Source: Cytophagales bacterium (GTDB lineage Bacteria > Bacteroidota > Bacteroidia > Cytophagales > UBA9547). From it: a DNA stretch of 14,217 bases. Both the position numbers and the translations under genes were made by a program. The DNA lies in the NCBI GenBank assembly GCA_003476475.1, contig DMUD01000008.1, forward strand, positions 1 through 14,217, given 5' to 3'. The notes under the pieces are model-generated. The model had not been told where the DNA came from and did no database searches. It was given only the letters and a program-made list of their open reading frames with translations. This document shows, piece after piece, positions 1 to 7,138 of this stretch. The stretch's first letter is position 1, and every line of letters begins with the position of its first letter.

Positions 1-1
1 C

Positions 2-52
2 AAAAAAGAGCAAGAACTTGCCGAAGCGGCCAAGCGACTTTGTGTAATATAA
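2..52 (+). CDS. C-terminal end of an unidentified protein (partial)
   Basis: Frame 2 is open from the window edge to a TAA at 50-52 and encodes 16 residues, KKEQELAEAAKRLCVI. This charged, Ala/Glu/Lys-rich helical tail looks like a genuine C terminus. The other frames over this stretch give less protein-like translations. The gene would converge on the YceI gene, with 54 bp between the stops. Too little remains to name a family. Confidence 0.35.
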   Translation, partial: KKEQELAEAAKRLCVI

Positions 53-106
53 AGAATTGATTTACAAGATATAGGCCACTTGCTTGCCCAATCAAAAAAA
101 AGCTTT

Positions 107-757
107 TTATTGAATGTCGGCAAAAATATCTAGACTTAAATTGATGTTGTCTTCTATCAATTTATCGCCTAAGTCTTGAAAGTAATTTCCCGAATTATAG
201 GTAATTCCCCACTCGGTTCTGTTCAAAACTATATCGCCTGTAACACGAATCGATTTTTTGGTGTACGAAATAGTTGAAAGGAATTCGATGGGTTTTTTGG
301 TGTTTTTAATCGTCAGCTCGCCATATATTTTGTAGTTGGGTTTGCCTTCGGCCACATCAAAACGCTCCGTTTTTAGTATTTTAAATGTGGAAGTAGGGTA
401 GGTGGCAGAAGCAAAAAAATCTTTCGACTTTAGGTGGTCGACCAAGTTTTTGTTGAAACCTGCATCGGTAATATCGGTATTGGTTATGCTTTTCATATTG
501 ATGTACACAAAACCTCCCGTAATGGTTTTGGTGTCGATATTGATTTTGCCAGACTGGATTTTTACATATCCAGTGTGTTGTTTTCCAACGCCTTTGCAAG
601 TCCAGTTTACTTTCGATTTTTCGATATCGATATTGTAAACATCGGATATTTGGACTTTTTTGGGGAAGTGGTTGTTTGACTTTTTGTTTTTTGGCAAAAA
701 TGAACTTAGAAGTAAAGACATTAGGACAATTTCAACCAGAATAAGTACTTTTTTCAT
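107..757 (-). CDS. YceI-family secreted lipocalin-like protein
   Basis: A 216-residue protein. It begins with a hydrophobic N terminus (MKKVLILVEIVLMSLLLSSF), either a signal peptide or an uncleaved anchor, so it should act in the periplasm or at the envelope. The rest, from about residue 40, fits the YceI fold, a beta-barrel that binds isoprenoid-like or amphipathic ligands. Support comes from YNIDIEKSKVNWTCKG at the start of the domain, GGFVYINMKSI, LKSKDFFASATYPTSTF, the GELTIKNTKKPIEF segment and the terminal DLGDKLIEDNINLSLD, all typical of the family. It lies 48 bp downstream of the Anbu protease gene on the same strand, so the two are probably cotranscribed. The ligand and physiological role cannot be read from the sequence. 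The family assignment is firm, the function loose. Confidence 0.9.
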   Translation of the reverse strand: MKKVLILVEIVLMSLLLSSFLPKNKKSNNHFPKKVQISDVYNIDIEKSKVNWTCKGVGKQHTGYVKIQSGKINIDTKTITGGFVYINMKSITNTDITDAGFNKNLVDHLKSKDFFASATYPTSTFKILKTERFDVAEGKPNYKIYGELTIKNTKKPIEFLSTISYTKKSIRVTGDIVLNRTEWGITYNSGNYFQDLGDKLIEDNINLSLDIFADIQ

Positions 758-805
758 TTTTTTAGGAATTTTTTTTGAACAAGTTTACACAAGCTTCCGC
801 ATTTA

Positions 806-1558
806 TCAAATGCCTAACTGTAGAATGGATACTTTTTTGAGTTTGTTAAGCGTTTCGTCCATCCAACCTTCAGGCATGTTTTTGATACTCTCGCGCAGTG
901 CTTTACCCCAGTTTTGCGACACGTTGGCCACATCTTCTTTTTCGAAACGATGTTCAACGGGTAGGTAGCTGTCTTTTTTGTAAAGCACCACGTCGATGGG
1001 GAAATCTACGTCGTTTGCACTTACACGTGTAGAATCAAAAGAAAGAAAACCGGTTTTTAGGGCAATTTTCATGGGAGTTTCGGGGTTAATAGTCCTGTCG
1101 AGAATAGGTTTGCCATAGCCAGAATTTCCAATGATGACAAAAGGAGCGCCCTCCCCAATTTCTACCCAGTTACCTTCAGGATACAACAAAAAAAGTTTAT
1201 GTTCGGCGTCGTTTTGTAACTGCCCACCCACGATGGCTGTCAAATTGAAACGAAGGCCTGATGCTGCCAGAGCATCTTTGTCTTCCGAAGCCACTCTTCT
1301 GAGTTGTGCTGCAAATGCATTCACGGCTTTATACATTTTATTGTGCTTATCGCCATTTTCTTCTATTTCCTCTTTAAAATAAGTAAGGGCCTTGTCGCGC
1401 ACAGACCGCAAACCCGATGTCATAATAAAAAGGAATTGATTACCGTGTTTGTGCACATACATTTTTTTTCCAGTGGTGGTTTCCGAACCAGATGTAAGTC
1501 TTGTGTCGGAAATAGCCACGAGTCCTTCTTTCAACTTTATTCCAAGGCAATATGTCAT
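806..1558 (-). CDS. Anbu-type proteasome-like peptidase (ancestral beta subunit)
   Basis: A 250-residue Ntn-hydrolase of the bacterial proteasome-like Anbu family (COG3484). The start was placed at 1558 rather than 1621 because the shorter protein begins MTYCLGIKLKEGLVAISDTR. Removing Met then exposes Thr as the N-terminal nucleophile, with an Asp at mature position 17 in SDTR as in proteasome beta subunits, and Lys30/Lys31 as candidates for the catalytic lysine. The GYGKPILDR segment at residues 147-155 is a strong Anbu signature, and the length fits the family. In characterised species anbu usually sits with alpha-E, ATP-grasp and transglutaminase-like genes, but here the neighbours are a divergent lpdA and a downstream YceI gene. 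Anbu forms helical or open-ring assemblies; its natural substrates are poorly known. The identification is confident, the cellular role is not. Confidence 0.88.
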   Translation of the reverse strand: MTYCLGIKLKEGLVAISDTRLTSGSETTTGKKMYVHKHGNQFLFIMTSGLRSVRDKALTYFKEEIEENGDKHNKMYKAVNAFAAQLRRVASEDKDALAASGLRFNLTAIVGGQLQNDAEHKLFLLYPEGNWVEIGEGAPFVIIGNSGYGKPILDRTINPETPMKIALKTGFLSFDSTRVSANDVDFPIDVVLYKKDSYLPVEHRFEKEDVANVSQNWGKALRESIKNMPEGWMDETLNKLKKVSILQLGI

Positions 1559-1600
1559 GCTATAATTTAGTTTGAAAGCCCTAAAATTAATAGTTTTTGC

Positions 1601-1608
1601 TAATTTTG
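1601..1608 (+). promoter_or_regulatory. Possible -7 element for lpdA
   Basis: TAATTTTG matches the Bacteroidota -7 consensus TAnnTTTG and lies 51 nt before the lpdA ATG. There is no TTTG at the usual spacing; the nearest, at 1571-1574, is too far upstream, so this is only a candidate. It lies in the 101-bp gap between divergent lpdA and the Anbu gene. Confidence 0.25.
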
Positions 1609-1659
1609 GAGTTAGACACATTGAATTAAACTTTAATACAGAACTTTATTTAACATATT

Positions 1660-3060
1660 ATGCAATACGACGTTACAGTAGTAGGATCGGGTCCTGGTGG
1701 TTATGTGGCTGCCATACGTTGCGCCCAACTTGGATTGAAAACCGCTATTATCGAAAAATATGCCACTTTGGGCGGTACATGTCTGAACGTTGGTTGCATT
1801 CCTTCCAAAGCCTTGTTGGATTCTTCTGAACATTTTCACAATGCTGCGCATAGTTTCAAAGAACATGGTATCGATATACCTGCCCCAAAGGTGAATATGG
1901 CGCAAATGATAAAACGCAAAAGCGAAGTGGTAAAAGCCAACAACGACGGTATTGCGTTTTTGATGAAGAAAAACAAGATAGATGTCTATCAGGGTCTTGG
2001 TTCTTTTGTTGATAAAAATAACATTAAAGTTACCCAACAAAATGGTGATTCAAAAACCATTAGCACTCAAAAAGTAATTATTGCCACTGGTTCCAAACCT
2101 ACCACCATTCCTACTGTTTCTGTCGATAAAAATCGGATTATTACTTCAACCGAAGCCTTGAATTTGACTGAAGTGCCGCAACATTTGCTACTCATTGGCG
2201 GGGGGGTCATTGGTTTAGAATTGGGTTCGGTATATGCTCGTCTTGGTGCCAAAGTAACAGTTATCGAATATACCGATTCAATTATTCCCACTATGGATCG
2301 TGCATTGGGAAAAGAATTGCAAAAAGTGCTTACAAAGCTTGGTTTTCAATTTTTCTTCCACCACAAAGTAACTTCTGCAACTGCAAAAGGTAAGGAAGTA
2401 AAAGTAGAAGCCGAGGATTCAAGCGGTAAAAAAGTAGAGTTCAAAGGTGATTATTGTTTGTTGGCTATAGGCCGAAAGGCGTACACAGATGGTTTGGGTT
2501 TGGAAAATGTGGGAATCAAAACCGACGAACGTGGTCGAGTATTGACCAACGACCACTTGGAGACTTCTGTTCCAGGAATCTACGCCATTGGAGATGTGGT
2601 TAAGGGGGCCATGTTGGCTCATAAAGCCGAGGAAGAAGGTACTTTTGTTGCCGAAGTGATTGCAGGGCAAAAGCCTCACATCAACTACCGTCTTATACCA
2701 GGCGTGGTATATACATGGCCTGAAGTGGCAGGTGTTGGTTATACCGAAGAAGAATTGAAAACAGAAGGCAAGGCATACAAATCGGGTTCTTTCCCATTCA
2801 AGGCATCGGGTAGGGCAAGGGCTAGCAACGATTTAGATGGTTTTGTGAAAGTACTGGCCGATAAAACAACCGACGAAATATTGGGCGTCCATATCATTGG
2901 CCCTCGCGCTGCCGACCTTATAGGAGAAGCGGTGGTCGCCATGGAGTTCCGTGCATCGGCTGAAGACATAGGTCGTATGTCGCACGCACACCCCACCTAT
3001 TCAGAAGCATTGAAAGAAGCTGCTTTGGCCGCTACAGAAAATAGGGCATTGCACGTGTAG
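1660..3060 (+). CDS. lpdA: Dihydrolipoyl dehydrogenase (E3)
   Basis: A 466-residue FAD flavoenzyme. It reoxidises the dihydrolipoyl groups of 2-oxo acid dehydrogenase complexes or the glycine cleavage system with NAD+, in the cytoplasm. The FAD-binding GSGPGG is at residues 9-14. The redox disulfide GGTCLNVGCIPSK pairs C41 with C46. The NAD-binding GGGVIG is at 180-185, followed by an acidic residue ending the second strand (VTVIEY). The second FAD motif is YAIGDV. The active-site dyad lies in HAHPTYSE, H444 and E449, the same positions as in E. coli Lpd. The length is normal. No E1, E2 or glycine-cleavage gene is nearby, so it may serve several complexes. The ATG at 1660 follows an A/T-rich leader without a Shine-Dalgarno motif. 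A run of seven G at 2200-2206 encodes part of the NAD motif. Confidence 0.97.
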   Translation: MQYDVTVVGSGPGGYVAAIRCAQLGLKTAIIEKYATLGGTCLNVGCIPSKALLDSSEHFHNAAHSFKEHGIDIPAPKVNMAQMIKRKSEVVKANNDGIAFLMKKNKIDVYQGLGSFVDKNNIKVTQQNGDSKTISTQKVIIATGSKPTTIPTVSVDKNRIITSTEALNLTEVPQHLLLIGGGVIGLELGSVYARLGAKVTVIEYTDSIIPTMDRALGKELQKVLTKLGFQFFFHHKVTSATAKGKEVKVEAEDSSGKKVEFKGDYCLLAIGRKAYTDGLGLENVGIKTDERGRVLTNDHLETSVPGIYAIGDVVKGAMLAHKAEEEGTFVAEVIAGQKPHINYRLIPGVVYTWPEVAGVGYTEEELKTEGKAYKSGSFPFKASGRARASNDLDGFVKVLADKTTDEILGVHIIGPRAADLIGEAVVAMEFRASAEDIGRMSHAHPTYSEALKEAALAATENRALHV

Positions 3061-3070
3061 GGATTCTTTT

Positions 3071-3102
3071 TTTGTTCATACGTATAAAATATAATATTTT
3101 TT
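3071..3102 (+). promoter_or_regulatory. Putative promoter/operator of the toxin-antitoxin locus
   Basis: TTTG at 3071-3074 and TATTTTTT at 3095-3102, 20 nt apart, resemble the Bacteroidota -33/-7 pair (one mismatch in the -7). The -7 is flanked by direct repeats of CGTATAA at 3081-3087 and 3103-3109. The first is part of the palindrome ATACGTAT (3078-3085), and the 15-nt AAAATAT-A-ATATTTT inverted repeat follows. Repeats around a promoter suit autoregulation by a ribbon-helix-helix-like antitoxin, but this is inference. Confidence 0.35.
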
Positions 3103-3119
3103 CGTATAACATTGCAAAA

Positions 3120-3335
3120 ATGGATGCCAAGGTTACACTAAGTTTTGACGAAAGCGTTTTGGCTAGTGCAAAAGCTTATGCAGAAGCTCGACACATAAGC
3201 CTATCTCGATTCACTGAATTGCTTTTCAGGAAACTTACAGCCAAAAAATATGATACCCTAGAAGAATTGCCTGTGGCAGACTGGGTCAATATTTTGGCAG
3301 AAAGTGATGTCCAATACAAAAGAGCTGCCAAGTAG
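3120..3335 (+). CDS. DUF6364-like antitoxin, ribbon-helix-helix type
   Basis: A 71-residue protein when started at the ATG at 3120. The longer 87-residue reading from 3072 adds an Ile/Tyr/Phe-rich stretch that translates promoter-like DNA and was rejected. The N terminus MDAKVTLSFDESVLASAKAY looks like a short beta strand followed by a helix, then SLSRFTELLFRKL as a second helix. This is the layout of DUF6364 and related ribbon-helix-helix antitoxins. The C-terminal part, with PVADWVNILAES, probably forms the toxin-binding tail. In Bacteroidota such genes are typically followed by a PIN-domain gene, and that is what lies 38 bp downstream, although broken. The antitoxin itself is intact. It may still repress its own promoter or neutralise related PIN toxins elsewhere; both ideas are inferred. 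Confidence 0.75.
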   Translation: MDAKVTLSFDESVLASAKAYAEARHISLSRFTELLFRKLTAKKYDTLEELPVADWVNILAESDVQYKRAAK

Positions 3336-3363
3336 CGAAAAGAGATGAAGAAAGAATTTTACG

Positions 3364-3391
3364 CATCTAAAAAATGAGGATTTTTTAGATG
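3364..3391 (+). repeat. Perfect 11-bp inverted repeat at the toxin start codon
   Basis: CATCTAAAAAA (3364-3374) and TTTTTTAGATG (3381-3391) are exact reverse complements separated by a 6-nt loop, TGAGGA. The repeat spans the presumed toxin ATG (3374-3376) and contains the T run where the first frameshift lies. It is too AT-rich to be a good terminator. It could affect translation initiation or be the product of a quasipalindrome-templated mutation. Confidence 0.6.
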
Positions 3392-3791
3392 TCAATGTGT
3401 TGGTGTTTGTTTTAAACAAGGAATATCCCACTTTTTCTTTTTCCTCTAAAGTTCTTAGTCTGTGCGATAGCCCCAATTTTAAGGTTTACACTTCGCCTAT
3501 TTGCCTAGCAATCGCATTCTATTTTTCGGAAAAAGAAAAGTGGAAGAGAAATGGAGAAAAGAAAAATGGCTATCCTCGCATCTAAATTGAGAATATGTAC
3601 TGTAAATGAGGATGTGGTTTTTCAAACTTCCGAAAAACAAATGGATTGGGGATTTTGAGGATGGCTTGGAACATTATGCTGCAAAAAACGTTCGTTGCCA
3701 GTGTAGTGTCACCGAAGATTTGGATGATTTTTATTTTTCAGAATTGGAAGTGCTGAATTGCTGTACTTTTTTAGAAAAGCATTTGGCCTAA
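3374..3791 (+). pseudogene. PIN-domain (VapC-like) toxin, broken by three frameshifts
   Basis: Joining three frames gives a nearly complete PIN-domain endoribonuclease of about 138 residues. The start MRIF-LDVNVLVFVLNKEYPTFSF carries the first metal-binding Asp (LDVN). The middle runs through LCDSPNFKVYTSPICLAIAFYFSE and MAILASKLRICTVNEDVVFQTSE, and the end through WIGDFEDGLEHYAAK, VTEDLDDFYFSELEVL and LEKHLA, with the later acidic sites in NED, DFEDGLEH and TEDLDDF. Breaks: a base missing in the T6 run at 3381-3386 (immediate TAG at 3386); about one extra base near 3535, where A5-G-A4 interrupts a Lys-rich stretch; about one extra base near 3638, in A5-C-A3. All domain landmarks survive, so decay is recent or the shifts are sequence errors. 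The gene follows its antitoxin by 38 bp, and its TAA overlaps the RNase R stop on the other strand. Confidence 0.85.
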
Positions 3792-5980
3792 AAATCATTC
3801 TTGTCCACCAGCGATAAATCGATAGTCCGTTTCTCCAAGCTTGTGTTTTTTACCTTAACATGCACGGTATCGCCCAATGTGAATGTTTTGCCTGTTTTTT
3901 TACCCACAAGTCGGTAGTTTTTTTCATCTAATTCGAAAAAATCGCTGTTCATATCGGACATACGCACCATTCCTTCGCATCTGGTTTCGTTCATGTCCAC
4001 ATACATTCCCCACCCTGTAACACCTGAAACAATACCTTCGAATACTTTTTTACCTGCCATTTGCATGTATTCCACTTGTTTGTATTTGATGGAGGCCCTT
4101 TCGGCATCGGCAGCCAATTTTTCCATTTCTGATGAATGCTTACACCTTAATTCGAATGCTACTCTGTCGGGAGAAGGTTTATTGTCCAAATAGTTTTGCA
4201 GAAGCAAGTGTGTCATCATGTCGGGAAAACGACGAATAGGAGAAGTGAAATGGCTGTAATGTGAAAAGGCAAGCCCGAAATGCCCTGCTGCTGCCGTGGT
4301 GTAACGCGCCTTGGCCATGGTGCGAATGGCTAGATTTTGCAGTAAATATTGCTCGGGGCTACCTTCAATTTTTTCGATAAAATCGTTCAGTTTTTCAGAA
4401 ATTTTCGATTCATCAACCATCAATTTATATCCAAATTTGGAGGCGAAGAGTGAGAAACTTCTTATTTTTTCTATGTCGGGTTCATCGTGCACCCTGTACA
4501 CCATAGTGTTGTGTTCTTTGCCTTCTTTGTGCCGATAGCAAAACTCGGCTACTCGTTTGTTGGCTAATAACATGAATTCTTCTATCAGTTTGTGGGCGTC
4601 TTTTCTAATTTTTGGAAATAGCCCTAATGGTCGCCCGGCCTCATCTAGCTTGAATTTAACTTCAACTGTTTCGAAGCTAATGGCGCCATTTTTGAATCTT
4701 TTGGCTTGTAATTTTTTGGCTAGGGTATTCAATACCATAACCTCTTCTGCAAAATCACCTTCGCCACTTTCAAGACATTCTTGAGCCTTTTCGTAGCTGA
4801 ACCTTTTGTTAGAATGAATGATGGTGCGTCCAAACCATTCGTGTATCACATTTGCCTTTTCATCCAATTCGAAAACTGCCGAAAACGTTAGTTTGTCTTC
4901 ATTAGGTCTTAAAGAGCAAAGAAAATTGGAAAGCCGCTCTGGAAGCATGGGTACAGTTCTATCTACTAAATAAACCGATGTAGCTCTATGTTCGGCCTCC
5001 CTTTCAAGTGTAGTACCTGGTTTTACATAATGGGTGACATCGGCAATGTGTATGCCTATTTCCCAATTGCCATTTTCAAGTTTTTGTATAGAAAGTGCGT
5101 CGTCGAAATCTTTTGCATCTTCAGGGTCTATGGTGAAAGTGGTAATGTCTCTAAAATCTCGCCTTTTTTTGATTTCTTCAGGCGTAATTACTTCTGATAT
5201 TTTTTCGGCATCTTCCAAAACATCCTTTTCGAATTCGGTAGGCAAACCAAATTCAGCCATGATGGCGTGCATTTCGGTATTGTTGTTGCCTGCTTTGCCC
5301 AATATTGAGACTACGGCACCCTCTGGGTTTTTATCAGACCTATTGGGCCAGTAATGCACCTTTACAATTACTTTTTCGTCTTTTTTTGCGCCATTTAATT
5401 TGTCTTTTGCCACAAAAATATCTTTGTGGATTTTTCTGCCATCGGGTACTAAAAAGGCAAAACGATCTGAAATTTCTAGACGGCCCACAAAGGTTTCTCT
5501 CTTTCTTTTGATGATTTCGATGACTTCTCCTTCAGGATGTTCATCTTTTTCACTACTGGAAGGCCAAACTATCACTTTTACGAGGTCACCATCGAAGGCT
5601 CCCATCATGTTTTCTGTTTTTATTTTGATGTCTACTTCAAGCGTGTCGTTTAAAATGAATGCAAAGCGGAAATTTACGTAATCCACCCACCCTTCAATGA
5701 TGTGTGCTTGCTCTTCGCCAGCCATGTAGGCCCTTTCACCAATCAATTTTACTTTACCTGTGTGAGCCAAACGAGACATTAATTCTTTAAACCTGAGCTT
5801 GTCGTTTTCGCCCTGAATGCTGAATAAATTATAAAGTTGTCGTAGTGGATAAATCTCGTTCGGGTTTTCTCTGAAAAGTCTAAGTACTTCTACTTTTAGC
5901 GAGAATTTTGGTTCCGATTTGGCTCTTTCGCTTCTTTTTTTTGATGCGTGATTTTGTTTGGCTTTATTTTTTCTTGACAT
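3788..5980 (-). CDS. rnr: Ribonuclease R (3'-5' exoribonuclease)
   Basis: A 730-residue RNase II/RNase R-family enzyme that degrades structured RNA from the 3' end in the cytoplasm, including mRNA decay intermediates and rRNA. A basic N-terminal tail (MSRKNKAKQNHASKKRSERAK) precedes a winged-helix-like segment (LYNLFSIQGENDKLRFKELM). Two cold-shock-type OB domains follow, at about 75-220. The RNB catalytic domain contains IDPEDAKDFDDALS, with the metal-binding aspartates D285, D291, D293 and D294 spaced exactly as D272, D278, D280 and D281 of E. coli RNase R. The C-terminal S1 domain, about 640-726, has FEGIVSGVTGWGMYVDM. It is shorter than the 813-residue E. coli enzyme, mainly lacking the long basic C-terminal tail. 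The gene is monocistronic: a terminator lies upstream and the stop overlaps the convergent PIN remnant by 4 nt. Confidence 0.96.
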   Translation of the reverse strand: MSRKNKAKQNHASKKRSERAKSEPKFSLKVEVLRLFRENPNEIYPLRQLYNLFSIQGENDKLRFKELMSRLAHTGKVKLIGERAYMAGEEQAHIIEGWVDYVNFRFAFILNDTLEVDIKIKTENMMGAFDGDLVKVIVWPSSSEKDEHPEGEVIEIIKRKRETFVGRLEISDRFAFLVPDGRKIHKDIFVAKDKLNGAKKDEKVIVKVHYWPNRSDKNPEGAVVSILGKAGNNNTEMHAIMAEFGLPTEFEKDVLEDAEKISEVITPEEIKKRRDFRDITTFTIDPEDAKDFDDALSIQKLENGNWEIGIHIADVTHYVKPGTTLEREAEHRATSVYLVDRTVPMLPERLSNFLCSLRPNEDKLTFSAVFELDEKANVIHEWFGRTIIHSNKRFSYEKAQECLESGEGDFAEEVMVLNTLAKKLQAKRFKNGAISFETVEVKFKLDEAGRPLGLFPKIRKDAHKLIEEFMLLANKRVAEFCYRHKEGKEHNTMVYRVHDEPDIEKIRSFSLFASKFGYKLMVDESKISEKLNDFIEKIEGSPEQYLLQNLAIRTMAKARYTTAAAGHFGLAFSHYSHFTSPIRRFPDMMTHLLLQNYLDNKPSPDRVAFELRCKHSSEMEKLAADAERASIKYKQVEYMQMAGKKVFEGIVSGVTGWGMYVDMNETRCEGMVRMSDMNSDFFELDEKNYRLVGKKTGKTFTLGDTVHVKVKNTSLEKRTIDLSLVDKNDF

Positions 5981-6030
5981 TTTTTTAAATTTCTAACGCT
6001 GCAAGAATTTGTTCCTAGTATAATTAAAGA

Positions 6031-6060
6031 AAAAAACCTGCTCGTAGGAACAGGTTTTTC
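6031..6060 (-). terminator. Rho-independent terminator of the coiled-coil protein gene
   Basis: On the minus strand ACCTGTTC and GAGCAGGT form an 8-bp stem (one G-U pair) with a CTAC loop. It is followed by a run of T and preceded by a run of A that can extend the stem. It starts 20 nt after the stop of the 6080-7006 gene and separates that gene from rnr. Confidence 0.85.
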
Positions 6061-6079
6061 TTTATTGTTGAAATAAGGA

Positions 6080-7006
6080 TTATTTAATCATAAATAAACC
6101 TTCACCAGATTTTTCCCCATCGGTGTAAATTTCAATTTGGTATTTGCCAGGTTTGTAATCTTTACCAGTTTTGGAGATGGTGAATAATATTGTTTTTGGG
6201 GTATTGTCAAATAACAATTCTTGTTTTGCAGTGTAGTTTATTTCATGTCCTTCATGTAAAAAATTACCTGAAGCATTGACATTGGTCATAGTCGAGCCAT
6301 CGGGTTCTATTATGCGTAAATAGGCTACACGCACGCCCAATTCGGCTACCTTGTTATCCAAATAGGAATATTTAATGTTGATTTTTTCGATATTTTTTGA
6401 TTTGTAAAAGGCTTCGTTCAGTTCTTTCCCTTTTTTGTCGGTTATAGTTGTTTTAAAGTTCCAAGCCAATAGTTTGGAGGCCACTTTTACCTTTTGTTCC
6501 AGAATTTTTGATTTAACAGTCATTCTAGAAATAGAATCCGTTAGTTTTATTTTCTGATCTTTAAGTACAGAGTTTTCGGCATACAGTTGTTCCCGGTCTG
6601 TTTTTATCTTTTCAATTTCGTCGCTGTTTTCGCTTAACTCGGACTTCATTATATTCAATTCACTTTCTAATTGCAGGAATTTCTTTTTATATATTGAATT
6701 GGCTTGCAAAGTCTTTTTTTGATCTTCTAACTTTTTGTTAATAATGGTGAGTTCACTGTTCTCAATTCCCAAAGCAGAGTATTCATCTTTCTGTTTTTTG
6801 ATGACATTTTGCATTGAATCGATGCGAGCAATCAATTTAAGGTTTTCGTTGGTCTTTTTTTTAATTATGAAAGACTTCTCATTTGTAGATTTTTTTGTTT
6901 TGGCATTTAAATAGAATTGGTAGGCATTAATACCCACTAGTATGATGATAAAGCCTATGAATAGCCCTTTTTTTGAAACTTCTTTTTGGTCTTTAGAATC
7001 TTCCAC
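6080..7006 (-). CDS. Membrane-anchored coiled-coil protein of unknown function
   Basis: A 308-residue protein with no family I can name. Residues 1-13 are hydrophilic and followed by one transmembrane helix at about 14-33 (GLFIGFIIILVGINAYQFYL). A long Lys/Glu-rich coiled coil covers about 50-180 (for example LESELNIMKSELSENSDEIEKI, read as separate heptads). The last 120 residues look like a beta-sandwich domain, with alternating strands in KINIKYSYLDNKVAELGVRV, AYLRIIEPDGS, KTILFTISKTG and GKYQIEIYTDGEKSGEGLFMI. No ATG is available; the start is the GTG at 7004-7006, and no upstream in-frame start improves it. Proteins of this shape in Bacteroidota have sometimes been labelled chromosome-partitioning ParA, but no Walker motif is present and I reject that name. 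An envelope spacer or adaptor role is possible, as inference only. The gene has its own terminator. Confidence 0.85.
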   Translation of the reverse strand: MEDSKDQKEVSKKGLFIGFIIILVGINAYQFYLNAKTKKSTNEKSFIIKKKTNENLKLIARIDSMQNVIKKQKDEYSALGIENSELTIINKKLEDQKKTLQANSIYKKKFLQLESELNIMKSELSENSDEIEKIKTDREQLYAENSVLKDQKIKLTDSISRMTVKSKILEQKVKVASKLLAWNFKTTITDKKGKELNEAFYKSKNIEKINIKYSYLDNKVAELGVRVAYLRIIEPDGSTMTNVNASGNFLHEGHEINYTAKQELLFDNTPKTILFTISKTGKDYKPGKYQIEIYTDGEKSGEGLFMIK

Positions 7007-7040
7007 GACTGAAAATATTGATTGAACACAAATTGTTGAA

Positions 7041-7048
7041 CAAATGTA
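7041..7048 (-). promoter_or_regulatory. Possible -7 element for the coiled-coil protein gene
   Basis: On the minus strand TACATTTG matches TAnnTTTG exactly and lies 34 nt before the GTG start. No TTTG occurs 19 nt further upstream, so the call rests on the -7 alone. Confidence 0.3.
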
Positions 7049-7138
7049 CCATTTCTTTCAGACTTACAGGTAAAATATGGTTCCCAAAAGCTTTACAAAT
7101 GAATATGTAAAATCATTACTTGAAGTTGTTCAAAACTA

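Noticed and set aside
97..108. The palindrome AAAAAGCTTTTT between the first two genes, as a bidirectional terminator.
   Set aside because: The stem has only two G/C pairs, too weak for an intrinsic terminator, and it overlaps the YceI stop codon.
1559..1621. A 21-residue N-terminal extension of the Anbu protease.
   Set aside because: It would bury the Thr that must be N-terminal for catalysis; starting at 1558 restores the family N terminus MTYCLG.
3345..3377. A 10-codon ORF between the antitoxin and the toxin (MKKEFYASKK).
   Set aside because: Too short to support as a gene; it is more likely the leader of the toxin gene.
6080..7006. Chromosome-partitioning ParA.
   Set aside because: There is no Walker A or deviant Walker motif; the protein is a membrane-anchored coiled coil, and such labels probably come from coiled-coil similarity.
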